Below are positions 36,701 through 49,457 of a DNA stretch of 64,000 nt, piece by piece. The position numbers were made by a program, and so were the translations under genes. The stretch covers positions 4,830,501 through 4,894,500 of the forward strand of contig JAPTOF010000006.1 in NCBI GenBank assembly GCA_028554755.1, written 5' to 3'. How positions within the stretch are numbered: position 1 is the first letter of the stretch; every line of letters begins with the position of its first letter. This DNA is from Cordia subcordata (Eukaryota > Streptophyta > Magnoliopsida > Boraginales > Cordiaceae). The notes under the pieces were generated by a model, which did no database searches, was not told where the DNA came from, and worked only from the letters and a program-made list of their open reading frames with translations.

Positions 36701-37640
36701 AATATTTGGTGAGTAAATAATTTTGTTTTATTTTAGTGAGATTTACATTGATTTATTAATTTATTTTAATATTTACATATTACATCCGACACTTATGACA
36801 TATAATCTGAATTGATTGTAGATATCTATAGTAACTCTTTAATTTAGTTGTTATCAAATCATTACCTATTTTAATTGTTTTCTATTACTATAATCGAAAA
36901 TTATTACAATTTACTTAATATATCATTATCGTATAATGACGTCTATGGTAATTTGAGTTTTGGTTAATATCGACAAATTATATTTTTATTCATATGTTTT
37001 TTTATATTTAGATCCTATATTCTATATTATATTTTTTTTAGTGAAACTTTCACTCACACACCCCATTACACGCGGTAAATCTTTCAACTTTTTAATTTTA
37101 TTTTGTCCCTTCGGTTAATTGTATTATTTTGAAACTTCAGTATCGTATCTATTTTTTCTTTCAAAACGATCTTTTTATTCCAAAATTGGTAGCAAGTATT
37201 GCTTGGTTCTTAGATAACTTGATATCTAGGTATTCGTCTCATCTTAATATTTCGTTTATTTTTAATCTTTCAGAATTTATTTGTATTTTTTGTGTGTTTT
37301 TATCTGTAAAACTATTACTGTACTTGTCCATTAATAATAATAAATTTTCTTATGAAATATCTACAGTAATTAAATAGGATACTTAAATTCAGAAAGTAAA
37401 AAAGGAAAACAAAGGTTTTTGTTTGGAAAATAAAAAGACGATCTACATTTATTTAAATTTAAGTCATTTGTAGGGTAAAATTATTATTGAATTAAGATAG
37501 CTAGTATTAAAAGAGAAACATAAATTCTATTTTCTATACGAATCTATGTTTTTTTAATTCTTAAAATATAATTTAATAACAATATTTAAATTAATATAAA
37601 AAATTATATTTTAAAAAAAATCAATCGTATATTTCGCAAC
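33800..37640. other. Intergenic region upstream of MIOX-B
   Basis: 33800-34110 is promoter sequence alignable with MIOX-A, with a TATA-like CTATAAAA at 33901-33908. Beyond that the DNA is AT-rich with poly-A runs near 34680 and 36205 and two somewhat more GC-rich patches (34600-34880, 36000-36300) that I could not identify. A small inverted pair around TTTGTTTATTT (35893-35979) may be a short MITE. Confidence 0.45.
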
Positions 37641-40600
37641 TCATGTGCGGTACGGGTGTTAGCTACTCTGTGTATGTATATATACATAGTAGAGCCAAGT
37701 ATGCACGGGCGTTTAAGGAGAACAAAGAGTCAAATTGTGCAATTTGGCATTCAGTAAATATGATAAATTTTTAACTAAGTACATGAAAAACTAAATACTT
37801 GAACCTAACCTAGCCGATCTCATTCACAAGTGGAAGATCAAAGATAAACTTCTTATCGAATTGATCATCTGGAAAGTTTTAGAGCTTGACTTGATTAAGT
37901 GCAGTTTTTCTCAGATCTATCAACTTTTCTTCCTTTAATCATTTGCGGAAAGGTAAGATTTAATCCTCTTCATCGATTAGATAACGGATTAACTATTTGT
38001 ATCAATTGATTGTTATGTTTGTTTCTTATTTTTGTTTTCCACCTAATTTTTTATTCTAGGGTTTGTCATGTTTTATTGAGAATTTTACTGTAATTTCACA
38101 TTATTCTTTTGATCAAAATGTTTCTTCTGTATGCTTTAGGTTAATCAATTTGAAAATTGTTTTAGGAAGGGTAAAATTAAGCGATTTGTTATGTGATTTG
38201 AGTCTAATATTCAGTTAGATGAGCTGGCTTCATGGGTTTTCCTATCGTTTGGTTAAAATTTCGTTTTTTTTCTTGATTTAATTTGAGAAATTGATTATTT
38301 CCAACTTTAAATTTTGACAAAATTAATAATCTTTCTTTCCTTTTTTTCCCCGCTTATTAGTTGAACAATGTTGTTCCGCAATATGGTTGTTAGCAAAGTT
38401 GTGTGGGCATATTGCTAATCTGCATTGGGTTGTACTTTTTCTTTTCAATAATTGGTAGAATCAATTAATACGACCTAACTCAAGCAGAATAATAGTGTTC
38501 AGGCTTTGAAATTCAGTTTTTAGGACATTGTGTGGAAAGAATTCACTATAGGTAGTTATTCTTTTTGTTTAAGTAAGGTGTTGGTGATGGCTTTCTTTAC
38601 TACCTTTAGAGAATAGTTCCGCTAAGTAATTTCTTACATAAGAAAGGTTCAGGATGTCGTTGTTTCAGTTTCTCTTGGAGGCGGAAAGATTTTTTCTTTA
38701 TTAAGATATTATGGATGGTGAATGTAACACAAACAAAGCAGAAGAGGATGGAAGGTAGAAAAAGCCTAGAAGTCTTGGGGCAATGGATATGTTAATTGTA
38801 GAGATTTTGTCTTTTTATTTGCTACCTTTCGTTTGGGAATTGCTTTCAAGTCTTCAAATTTGTTTTTGGATATGCTATTTCTTCTCTACTTCTCTACACT
38901 ATCTCGCTTATATAAAAAGAATGACTTTGCTTGGAGCCCTATTCATCAGTGCCCATCAGGGTAAAATGGTCATTTTAACCATACAAAATTTTCCCACTCA
39001 TCCATTTGTTCATATTACAGTAAAAACAAAGGCAAAGGTCGTCACATGCAAGATTAATCACGAAAAAAGTAAGGCTGATTTGTCTATTCTTCTTTGTTTC
39101 AAGATCTTCTAATTGAGGTATTCTCGCCGGCGCCGGCGGTGGTGAAGGTGGTGAGGATGTGACAAAAGGTTTAGTTTTGGTGCAAGCTTGTTTAGTTTTT
39201 TAACTTTGTTTTCTGAATTATTTTAATTTTTGTTACTGAATTTGGATGTGGATTGTATTAATATGTGAAGTGCTTCATTTTGATCGCTGAGGATAATAGG
39301 TGAATTATCCATACTTGGGGAAGCTATGTGCATTGGTGATTCCATTTGCTTTCACAGCTCTTGATCATTGGTCAGCTGAAGTGAAGATGTGTTTTCATAT
39401 GTAGTCATTTTTCTGATTATCTTTTATTTGATATAGTGAATCTTGTCATTTTACTAATATTTTGCTTTAAATGGATTTTTCGGGGTATTGACAAATTCAA
39501 ACGGATTTTTGAGTTTTTCTATAATGTTCCTGTTGTCCTATTATCTCTATGTTCTGGTGAGATAGGTCTCTTGATTGTCTCTCCAAGATCTTTCTAAACA
39601 ATCACGAAAATACTTTGATGTAGCCTCTCACCTGCGTGCTACCTTTCTTATGCAGCAGTGTCTTGCTTTCAAGGTGCTGACCTTTGCCTCATATAAAATC
39701 CACTGTTAACTAAAAGCAATCACTCATAAATTAAGTGTAGAGGTGCTCACAGTATGGTTTGTGTTGCCAATTTCAAATCAAATTCGACCATATGCTTTTT
39801 CAAATCAAGACCTCTAGAATTGGTTTGGTATGATTTAATTTTGTTTTGTAGAAAATAATAAAAAACTAAAAAAAAAAGAAGAAAACTTGATAAAGTTATT
39901 ATGTTGCAATAATATAATATAATTAATGTCTTGCTTTAGTGGCTTAAATTTTGATATTTAAGGCAACTATTGCTTCCAAGTAATTGCTAAAACAAAGAGA
40001 AAGATTAGTAATGATTAAAAAAGGTTGGTTTTCTTTTTCTATCATGTAAATGATGCTTGTCAGCTGGTTTCTTCCAAATAGTTATATGTTGATCTTTTTA
40101 TGAATGGGGATAAGAATCTATAGAATAATGTGTTTGGGTTAATATCGATAGCTTCAGCAGTAAAATTTTTTAGTTCTTAAAGATGGAGACTTTTATTTCA
40201 AGAAAGAAGGATTGCGAAATATTATGTTAGTGACTAGGTCTGCTATATTGGAATTAGCTATGGAGAATTACTGCTTACATCTATCTTGATGTTCCTTCTC
40301 CTCCTGCCAGAATTGTTATCTGTTGCAACTGGTATTATCTTGTCTTTCACTGCTCCTAAGTTGTCAAAAATGCAACATGATCTCTTGCAATTATTAGTGT
40401 TTTATTGTACTTTCCAGTTATCATGTTGTTACAAAAATAAGTTTTCTAGACATTTCAATTTTTTTAAGTCAAGAAATCAGCAGTGCTATCTCCTTTTCCA
40501 TGTCCTTAGAGTAGGCAGAAATTTCCTATAAACTGTAGTAATGATAAACGAAATTAGTAATGCGACCAGGGTCAATCTAGATTTTAAAGGGGGCGCTATA

Positions 40601-42560
40601 GCATGAACCAGAAGTTTACAACTGACAAATTGAAAAAGAATTAGTGCTCTAATGTGGTGTATGTAAATGTTGTAAATATAATCTGTTGGCGAACATGACA
40701 TGGAAAATAGCTTGCTGTATCTTGCCTATATGTTCTTTCTTGTTGCTTTTCCTATCAACCTTTTCAGTCTATTTATGAGAAAAAACCTCTGGATAATAGT
40801 TGCTGTGAATTTGGAATCTAAAGCACCAGGATACAAAGAGCTCATGAGAAAAACTAAACCTTTCATTTTTCACATCTCTACTATATTAAAAAGAATGACT
40901 TTTGTTGGGAGTACTATTCATTGGTTGGTCGTCAGGGTCAAATAGTCATTCTAACTATAAAATGGTTTTAATTTCTTTTTTTCCTTTTTTCCCCTATCAC
41001 CAGACCACCCATCGTGCTTATTTCTTCTCATTCAGTCCTTTCTCACCTAACACGAAACTAGCAGCTGTTATCTTTTCCTTCAATTTGTTGGTAGTGTCAT
41101 TGTTTAGAACGTGCACACATACCATTAAATGGTGCTCATCCGTAGGGATGTTAAGGCTGAACAACTTTTGCTTCTCTCCATCAAAGCTGAGAACACACTT
41201 CTAAAGACTACAGATTTTAGTGTATATGTGTTCTACATGCAAAGTTCAAATCTACACTTATTTTCTTCTCCCCTTATTATCTTAAAATAATTTTAGTTCC
41301 ATCTCTATCTACAGATTATTTACTAAAAAAACAATTGAGATGAACAAATTCTTTTATTCTGGTGGAATATTCTAGGTGAGGTTATTACATGTGTGTTTTC
41401 TCTTTTATTTATTTTTTTTAAAAACAAATAATTAAAGTCTTTATTTTTTCAATTTTCATTTTTGAGGTTTTGGGTATTGTTTGTGACCCCTTTTTTGGTT
41501 GGGTTGGGAGGGCGCATTGGGTCCAAAGAATATATAGCAAAGTGTTGCGTAGCAAGACCTCCATAGTTTTAGTTAATGTTATACTGGGAGAGTTATGTAT
41601 CTTCGTTTCTTTGAATTTTGATTTGGATGTTTCTTGGGTGCATGTAAAGGATAGTAGAGGCAAGGATATGGATCTCGGCACTTCTGAACGTAAGGTGCTT
41701 CATGTCGCTGACATTATTGGTTCTCTCTATATGATGCTAACATAATATTTACATTTATTTAGAGTTATTTTATTAATTTCTTTATATTATTAATTATCTC
41801 AAGGTTTAATTAATTATTTGCCTTTAGATGTTATCTGAATGTGCTGTGCTCTTTTGATGATATATGAATTTGGTTGTATGTAGTGGCTTCATGGAGATCT
41901 GATGGCAGAGGCTAAGATATTTGGGTTTCTTAGTCCTATTCCGAGCTCTAAAAGCAGGTGTAAGAGCTTTCTTGGCTTTGTTCTTGATCATAGTGTTAGG
42001 TTTTAGGCCTTGAAGTTGATGTGGTGATCTTGGTTACACATCATATGTTTCGCGTGTTTATTTAATGCTTTTTGGCTAACTAGATAGAAAAAAATTATCT
42101 TATATTATGAGGCAATCAGGTGGTAGCTTGCATCTACTCTCACTCATTAGCCAAGTCACCAAAGTGACCAAAAAAGTGTAGGCTTTGGTGGGGAGACCTT
42201 GACCTTTTAGGGATGTGAAAATGAGTGTGCCTAGGGTGGGGGTTGATTGAAAAATAACTGAATCCGGGATCGGAGTTCTGTCATTTGATGTGCTGTTGAA
42301 AACCAAGTTTATTGCTTCACTGTCCTTTGAATGAGATGAGACACAATCACCTGATTCATGGTTTTCTTTGGTTTGACTCTTATTCTGAAACCAAGTTTGT
42401 GCTTATAGTGTCCTCTGATTGAGATGAGTCACAATAATCTTAAATAAAGTTGACTTTTAGTTTGACTTTTTTTCTGTTTAGTTTGACTTTTATTCAATTA
42501 AAATAGCCCAAATTGATGAACTCTTATTCAAGTTTTCTGCTTTATTTAAGATTATGTGGT
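37641..42560. other. Intergenic region with possible Helitron debris
   Basis: No supported gene. Two stretches, 38890-38982 and 40871-40962, share a sequence that begins like plant Helitron 5' ends (TCTCTACTATATTAAA). Near 37645-37720 are GTGCGGTACGGGTGTTAGCTA and a similar GCACGGGCG string of the kind seen at Helitron 3' ends. These are weak resemblances. Confidence 0.3.
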
Positions 42561-42646
42561 GTAAGTTGTTGTATTCTGTTTAGTTCCCCTCCCCCCCCCC
42601 CCCGGCTGCCCTCCCAACCCCCAAAAATAGAGATGATAACTGAAAC

Positions 42647-43470
42647 ATGACCAAAAAAATGACAAGTAAATTTTCTATGGTAATGGAGAGTTTTAGAGAA
42701 ATTTTGATGATTTGTAGCTGGCAAACATGGAAGGCAAGAAATGCATTTATGTTTGAAGGAGTAATACCCTTACCCCTCAGATTGCTAAGGCCACATCTAA
42801 AATGGTGCACGAATTCTGGAAAGCAAATATCATGGGTGGCAACAATGGGAACCATTAAAGGCAAGATCCATTTCAGGAAGAAACGTCAATAGAAGCAATT
42901 AGGTAGAACCATTACAGGCAAGATCCATTTCAGGAAGAAACGTCAATAGAAGCAATTAGGTAAAGCCACTGCCAGGAGAGGTGAAGTCAAATTCCGATGC
43001 CTCTTTTGTCGCACCTGAGCAGCTTTCTGGTATGGCCTTTGATTTCAGAGGCCACAATGGTGAAGTCTTAACTGGTAAAGCATGGATAGGGCTTATGGAA
43101 TATGCGTGCCAAGCTAAAGCAAGGTCACTGTTGGAAGCATGCAAACAGGCTGAGCAAATGGCTTCCCGTGAAATCACCTTCGAAGAAATACAAGTGTTAG
43201 CTTTGATGCAGTCATGAAAGGTGATAAAGATAGGCACTAGAGAATCATTAATAAAGTTAAGGAGATTAGCTTGCTTTTGGATAGAAACCCAAATTTCAAG
43301 ATAGCGTGAATCAATAGATCAGCTACTTCTGTTTGTGACTTTTTGGCTGAACATGTTAGAACTCAATCTCTGCCAAGGAATTGGTTAAGCTCGCTGTCTA
43401 ACCCTCTTAAAGAAATTGTAAATGCCGAATTGGGTAGAGAGGGTATTGGCCAATTCTATATCTGTTTTTG
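42647..43470 (+). pseudogene. LINE-type RNase H-like (RVT_3) pseudogene fragment
   Basis: Successive frames resemble the C-terminal part of plant non-LTR 'putative ribonuclease H' proteins: SWQTWKARNAFMFEGVIP (42710-42770), then VKSNSDASFVAP and FRGHNGEVLTGKAW, QAKARSLLEACKQAEQM (42978-43165), and in another frame DFLAEHVRTQSLPRNWL (43337-43390) ending near QFYICF. Frames are broken by stops, and by a 57-bp tandem duplication at 42851-42964. It is a dead retroelement or domesticated-domain remnant; no reverse transcriptase core is visible. Confidence 0.72.
42851..42964. repeat. 57-bp tandem duplication
   Basis: Two nearly identical 57-bp units (42851-42907 and 42908-42964) containing GGCAAGATCCATTTCAGGAA. 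Confidence 0.92.
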
Positions 43471-45887
43471 ATGCAATGATATCTCCTCTTTTGACCCCAA
43501 AAAAAAAAAAAAAGTGAGAAAAAAAAATATGTATCTTTGTGAACTGTCTCAGGAGAGGCATTTTCTACTTAAAACTCCTGGAGTGCAATCGACATCGTCA
43601 TATCCAAGTGCAAATACTTCGTGTCCTCCATATTTTATAAATTCTTCTTCCTCTATTCTTTTACTTTGATACTTGATGCCGGTAAAACTTTCTCAGTTGG
43701 ATTCCATTTCTAAGATCTAATTTCACTGCAATTGGCTACTACTTTTAATTTTGCTATCATGACGTTGAAAGATATTTTATTTTTTTGGTTTAAATCTAGG
43801 GTGCATGTTGGCTCGGAAGTTTCTCTTTTGTAACTTTAATGTGTCATTCTTGTGTTTATATAACAAAGAATAAAGTCAATGACCTGGATTATGTGTAGAT
43901 AGACATCATGATACTTGAGCACAAACATTTTTTTTATTTTCTTATATATTTGTTTTAGGAATAGTATTATCTAGCTAGCCTTTTTGAATACGTGGAGGTA
44001 TATATTAATATGCAAATTAAGATGTATTATTACTTTTTTTTTGTATTTTTATTGTGTCAAAATTATATTCATTAAATTATAATCTATAAGAATCATATGA
44101 TACATTGGGCAATAGTGGTGCCTTGCACGACATTTTACAACTAGTTCATATTAAAGAAAGAGAGATACGTATACCGTTGTTGCACTAGCACCGGCAGTGG
44201 CCCGAGTTTGGGCTTCTTTCTCTGTATATACACCCTCGTTTGTTTTTAAAAAAATGAATGAAAAAGATTGGACTATTGAGTAAGTTTACAAAATATTAAG
44301 CATTAATATAAATTTTTTTAAATAACAGGAATTAATTTAATTATTTTTGTAAAATATTAATGACTAATATAAATGTCTCTAAATGATAGGGATTAGTTTG
44401 ACTATATTTATAAAATATTGAGTATTAATTTAAATATTTTTACAAATTATTGAAAATTTATTTAAATATTTTAAAATAATAGTAATAACCAATTTTGAAA
44501 AGTAAAAAAAAAATTAAATTAATGAGAATTATTTATGAAATGTTCTCTACCTTAATATGTGTTTTAGCGGCTGCTTCTGATATCACATGCCGTTTCCAAC
44601 AGTACCTTTCATCTGGGCTTTTTTTGGCTGTACGAGGCTAATGTTGCACATTAACTTATTGGAAAAATTCTCAGGTGGACCATGTCCGAGTCCTTTATTA
44701 TTGAGCAGGTAGACTCCATATTTTATACAAATCAATAAACGGATAAACCAACCACCTGCTGAATTAATAAAGGAGTTGTTTGAAATGACTTTTCTTTAGA
44801 ATCATTTTTATAATTTAAAAAAAAAGTATTTTTTTGATAAATAAAAATTTTTTATTTTTGAAAAAATTGAATTTTATTTTTTAAAATTTTAATTTTTTTA
44901 AAAAGTCAAATTAAATACTTTTAGTAAAAAAAAATGTACTTTTTATATATAAAATGAGTTTTTATTTAATAAATCCAACCAGGCCCTAGATACGATGATT
45001 GGGCTTGTGGACATTATTGCCAGTTGTGGCTTATTGCTGGCCATACAAAAAATGGTAGTCCTTTCTGTGTGTACGTGCGGGCTTTATGTGGCCGGCCGTA
45101 CGGAGTCCTTTTCGGACCCAAAACGAAAAACAGAGTCCTGTTTTGTGCGTACGTGTGTGCTTTCTTTTCCGGGAATTTATATCATGTACCTGTAAATATA
45201 TAGTATAAGGTGTACTGCTGAATAAATAGTTATAGAGTATTGGACAAACAGTTATAAGGTACCAAACAAACAAGCAGATACATTTTACCTGTAGATGCAG
45301 GATATTATTTGCATTCTTTTTCCTCTTATGATTATTAATATAACTTAATAATATTAAAATATTCATTGCACAGTCTGAAATATTAATACTAATTTATAGT
45401 ATTATAAGAATGGAGCCAGAAATTAAAGATTGAGAGGCCAAACTTAATTAAAATGATATTAAATATTAATTACAACAAAGTATAAAAATATTATTTAGTA
45501 AAACATAAGAAATATAAAGAACAACCAATATGTTTGATATTGGTAAGTGACTTTTTAAACTGCTTGTAGGAGCTTATAACTTGATTAAAAAAAAATTCTC
45601 TCATAGCAACTTTTTTTTTTTCCCCAATTTATAAGCTCAGTGATCAAACTAATGAAAAGATTAATTTACTCTTAAAAAATGCCACATTAATTAATGACAT
45701 ATCTTCTTTAATCATTTTAACTATCATTAATATTTATAGGCACTTATTTATTAAATATATCAGCAACTTATGAACATATATTTATTCAAACACATCTCTA
45801 CTTATTTATAACTTACTTATAAGTAACTTTTTGCTTATAAATACAAATTGCGCATAAGCATTAGAAATAAGCTTAGCCAAACGGCCT
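43471..45887. other. Intergenic AT-rich DNA
   Basis: No supported gene. Possible degenerate MITEs near 44765-44986 and 45540-45890, judged from weak inverted ends (TTGTTTGA..., CCAACCAGGCCC; GCCAAACGGCC). Confidence 0.35.
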
Positions 45888-46305
45888 CTTAACAAAGTCG
45901 AGCGACTCTTCAACCCAAAACAAAAGAAAACAAGTCCAGTCACTCACTATTGGTCTCAATTCAGTTGCAAGAGTTTGGTTTAGAGGCAAATCGTGCTGCT
46001 CATGTGTTCTAAGTTGAACTAATATAACTCCTAAACATACGGGTCTAGTGAAAATAAACATTGTGATTGTGATTGTGAATTGTCTACATTATTTATTAGA
46101 ACTTAATCAACAATTCACAACTATTAGATTATGATCGTAACATCATCATAAAAAAAAAGGAGAATCCAGAATGAAAATGTTTTCTCAGCTCCGAGTTGAA
46201 AATGGTGATCAATAAGAGCTTTCAAAGCAAGCAATAGTGCTGCTGTTAAGCTGCACTATTAAAATGTGAAGATATACAAGCATCCCTCTATATCTCTATT
46301 TTGAA
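45888..46305. repeat. Third-site fragment of the MIOX-B downstream flank
   Basis: Collinear with 28925-29041 plus 31016-31370 but without the 2 kb between them. It ends about 110 bp from the NUDX stop and so probably overlaps the NUDX 3' UTR. Confidence 0.7.
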
Positions 46306-46417
46306 CCTTGCCGTCTGCCCAGCTCCGGTTTTATTATTGCCCGCGAAGGAAACTACTGAATGCTACTATGAATTCCACATGCCAAATTTTGCAAACCCAA
46401 ACGGACCCTGGACAATT

Positions 46418-49153
46418 CTACTGAAAATGTGGAGAGAAAACAGTCAGAACTTCGTTGTAAACTGGCTTCTTGAATTCCACTGCCTGCATAAAATTGTTGA
46501 AGAAGGTCAGTATTTAAACAAGAAGCTGGAATAATCGTTTTCGAAGTACTCGAGAATTGGCGGGTTCACTTACAAGACGAACAACTTCTTCAGGCGATAT
46601 CCATGCCCATTCTCCAAACTCAGCCTTCTCTGTCCCATCACCCAAAAGATTGATTTCCTCATCTTTTCCAGTGAATTTAAAAAGAAACCTGAATTTTGCA
46701 AAGAACGGTTTGGTAAGCTAGTTAATCCTCTTGGGATACATAAACAACTTTCTGAGTAATTTAAGTTCAGCATTGGCTTGAACCAAGTGAGACGTAATGC
46801 TTTTGGTTGCTATCTCAGGTAAGAAGATAAAACACATCAAGAACTTCATCTAATGGACAAAGAAGGGTGACCAAAAATTAGAGTTACTAGTTTCTTCTCT
46901 CATACTTTGAATTTTTAAGTTTTTTCTTTTACTTCCTGATTTTTGTTTGAAATTGGAGGTAATGCAAAAGTCTCTCTCTACATGTACATTTTCATTCTAT
47001 TAATAAACAGGATATCTTTTGTCTACCATCTTCTTGATAAGGAAATAGATGCACTAACCATTTTTGTGCTTGACCTTTCCAGTCTGATCCCCACTGCTGC
47101 TTCAGTTTTACTCTTACATCTGGAGGGAAATCATATGTCAACCAATATGGAACCTACATCAGAATCAAGCATCAAACAGCCAGCTTCATAACAGACAATT
47201 TTACATAATCATACTGAAATATCAAAGATAAGTACTGAAACATCTGGATGTTCAATTAAGCTGGATAGGTTAAAAGCCACTTAACCAAACAATTAAATAT
47301 TCTCTTACACTAATTATTTTGACGAACGTGCTGATTCACTCTCCTTTACACTTGTACCAGGAAACCAAACGAGACATGAAGAAATCCATAGGAGGGAATT
47401 GCTTGCTATGGTTTATTTTTTAAGCAGACCCCTTCTCCCAACCTACACCAGATCATGATAATCTCGACTTACTCTAAGGCTGAACTTCATTTGTATGTTT
47501 CGTTTTCTGCAGTCCTCTTTAAAGGTCAACCTCTACTAACCTCTGAAGATGATGTGAGTGTTTGAGGTTACTGAAACTTTAAGAGGTATTGAAACATGGA
47601 AAATGGGCACCCTTGAATCTAGTCCATCCAAAACCTTGACATTCAACAAGCGGAAAGCTCGATGTCATTTGCAACTGAGCATGGACTTGTCGGAATTGCT
47701 CGAGCACAAAAGTTACCTCTGTGTAAGTCAACAAAATTACCCCTCGTCGCAAAAGGTGCATTCAGGGACGAGCAACTTCAGCAACCTCAACCATTCCTTC
47801 CACCCCAATTTGCTTGAACTTAAGAAATATTGCAGCACCGTTATTACCCTAATCAACTCCAAACTCCTCCCTTTCTCAGTTTATCTCTTCAACCCATTTG
47901 AAACCACATTTGAAAACTTGGCTGATTTTCATAATTTCCCGAGTAAATGCCAAAGTGGTAGTGTCAGTGACAAATAGATGAACTGAAGACTTCCATGCAC
48001 AAAAACAAATCACCTTAGATCGAACTAAACATATATAACTGTACAAAAGGAAGCAGAAAATGACTGATTGAACGAGCCAAAAGGCATCCTTTGTTTTCCA
48101 TAAACTACAAGTTCTAATGCCTAGAGCCAACCAATATAAAAACAAATTCAACAAGTACGAGTGCCCGCTCCCAGCATGATGTGTTCCAGAACTGAAAGAC
48201 TAGAACAGTCTATAAGACATCAGGAATCAAATATGGTAAAGTACCTCAGCAACGATTTCTGCCGAAGTAACTCCCGTTTCCTCTCGCAATTCCCTGATGG
48301 CAGCATTTCTTGGATCTTCATTTTCATCAACTCCACCCTACTTGGCATGGCCATGAGACATGTTATTTTCACTTTCACAAAGATGTGGATCGAGAATCTA
48401 CTTCAGTTAACTTAGAACGTAACTAAGAGCATCCCGTTCAACAATAGCGAAAAAACTCCACTCTAATCCAAACCTCCATTAACAGGACGAACTAGACATA
48501 GATAATCTATCAGCTATTCACACTTTTATAAGAAATAAAGAATAAGAATAAAGTTGGTATAAACTCCATATATCAATTTCAGAAAGCCCCCATATTTTGT
48601 TACAGATTTAATTATTACTAAATCTCAGATTATATATCAATTTAATAAAGTGGTTGACATATAATTGTACTTCAACAACGCAACCACAAACTTGTAATTG
48701 CTACTACACAGTAATCAACAAAAAGGGCAGCTTGCTTGAATTCAACCAATAGTTCTTTGCTTAATAAGATACACACCATTAAGCTATAATCATTAAGGTT
48801 ATCGAATTAGAAATTATAAAGGTGAAAGAATAATAATGAATCAAGAACTTTAGACACACAAATGTAGAAACATTTAGGCATATGCATATAAGGAATTATA
48901 ACCATAAATTAGATATGCATAACCACATAAGACTGTCCAATAAAAACAAAACATAATACTAATCGCAAAAAACAAATAAATAAAGATAATAACATTAGTA
49001 TATTTACTAATGATTCATCAATTGAATCTAGAAAATATACCTGAGGCATTTGCCAAGCATCTGGTATATCAAGCCTTGATGCAGCAAAAATCTTTACAAA
49101 TCAGTCCAAATTTATAAGCACCACCTCCAATCGCTTATACACACAAAAACATA

Positions 49154-49198
<45 letters not shown>

Positions 49199-49457
49199 TA
49201 TATTTAAATACCTTTTTAGTAGAAGGGTTCATGAGACAAATGCCCACGTTTTTTCGGTAATCTGGAGGCGGGTTTTCCATGGATGATGATGGTATGGTAG
49301 AGAATGAAGCTTTGTTGTGTTTACGGAGAAGCAATGGCAGGGCAGTAAATTTGTGGGACTTTATTGGGTAAAATGGGGAGGAGAATTTAGCAGTCGTATT
49401 GAAGAAGGCTTGCTGCAATGGTGTGTTTGTGAGGAGGATTGATCGGCTTAAAGCCAT
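46418..49457 (-). CDS. NUDX26: Nudix hydrolase, NUDX26-like, chloroplast-targeted, 6 exons
   Basis: Exons in transcript order: 49212-49457, 49041-49091, 48245-48337, 47059-47153, 46574-46688, 46418-46483. They sum to 666 nt, 221 residues plus stop. The first 55-60 residues are rich in S, T, K and R with few acids, like a plastid transit peptide. The mature part begins [15 protein letters not shown]. The Nudix box is complete: G100, E106, R114, E115, E118, E119, G121. Then come [31 protein letters not shown] and [11 protein letters not shown]. This matches the plant dinucleoside polyphosphate hydrolase group (NUDX25/26/27), which cleaves Ap4A and ppGpp-type substrates. The start is the Met of MALSRSILL, which fits the relatives; an in-frame Met nine codons upstream is possible. 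Intron 1 begins with a TA/CA microsatellite. Confidence 0.94.
49157..49200. repeat. TA/CA microsatellite in NUDX intron 1
   Basis: About 32 bp of TA followed by CA units, close to the exon 1 donor at 49211. Confidence 0.95.

Noticed and set aside
41470..41745. 91-codon plus-strand frame
   Set aside because: No recognised motif and no supporting exon structure; left unannotated.
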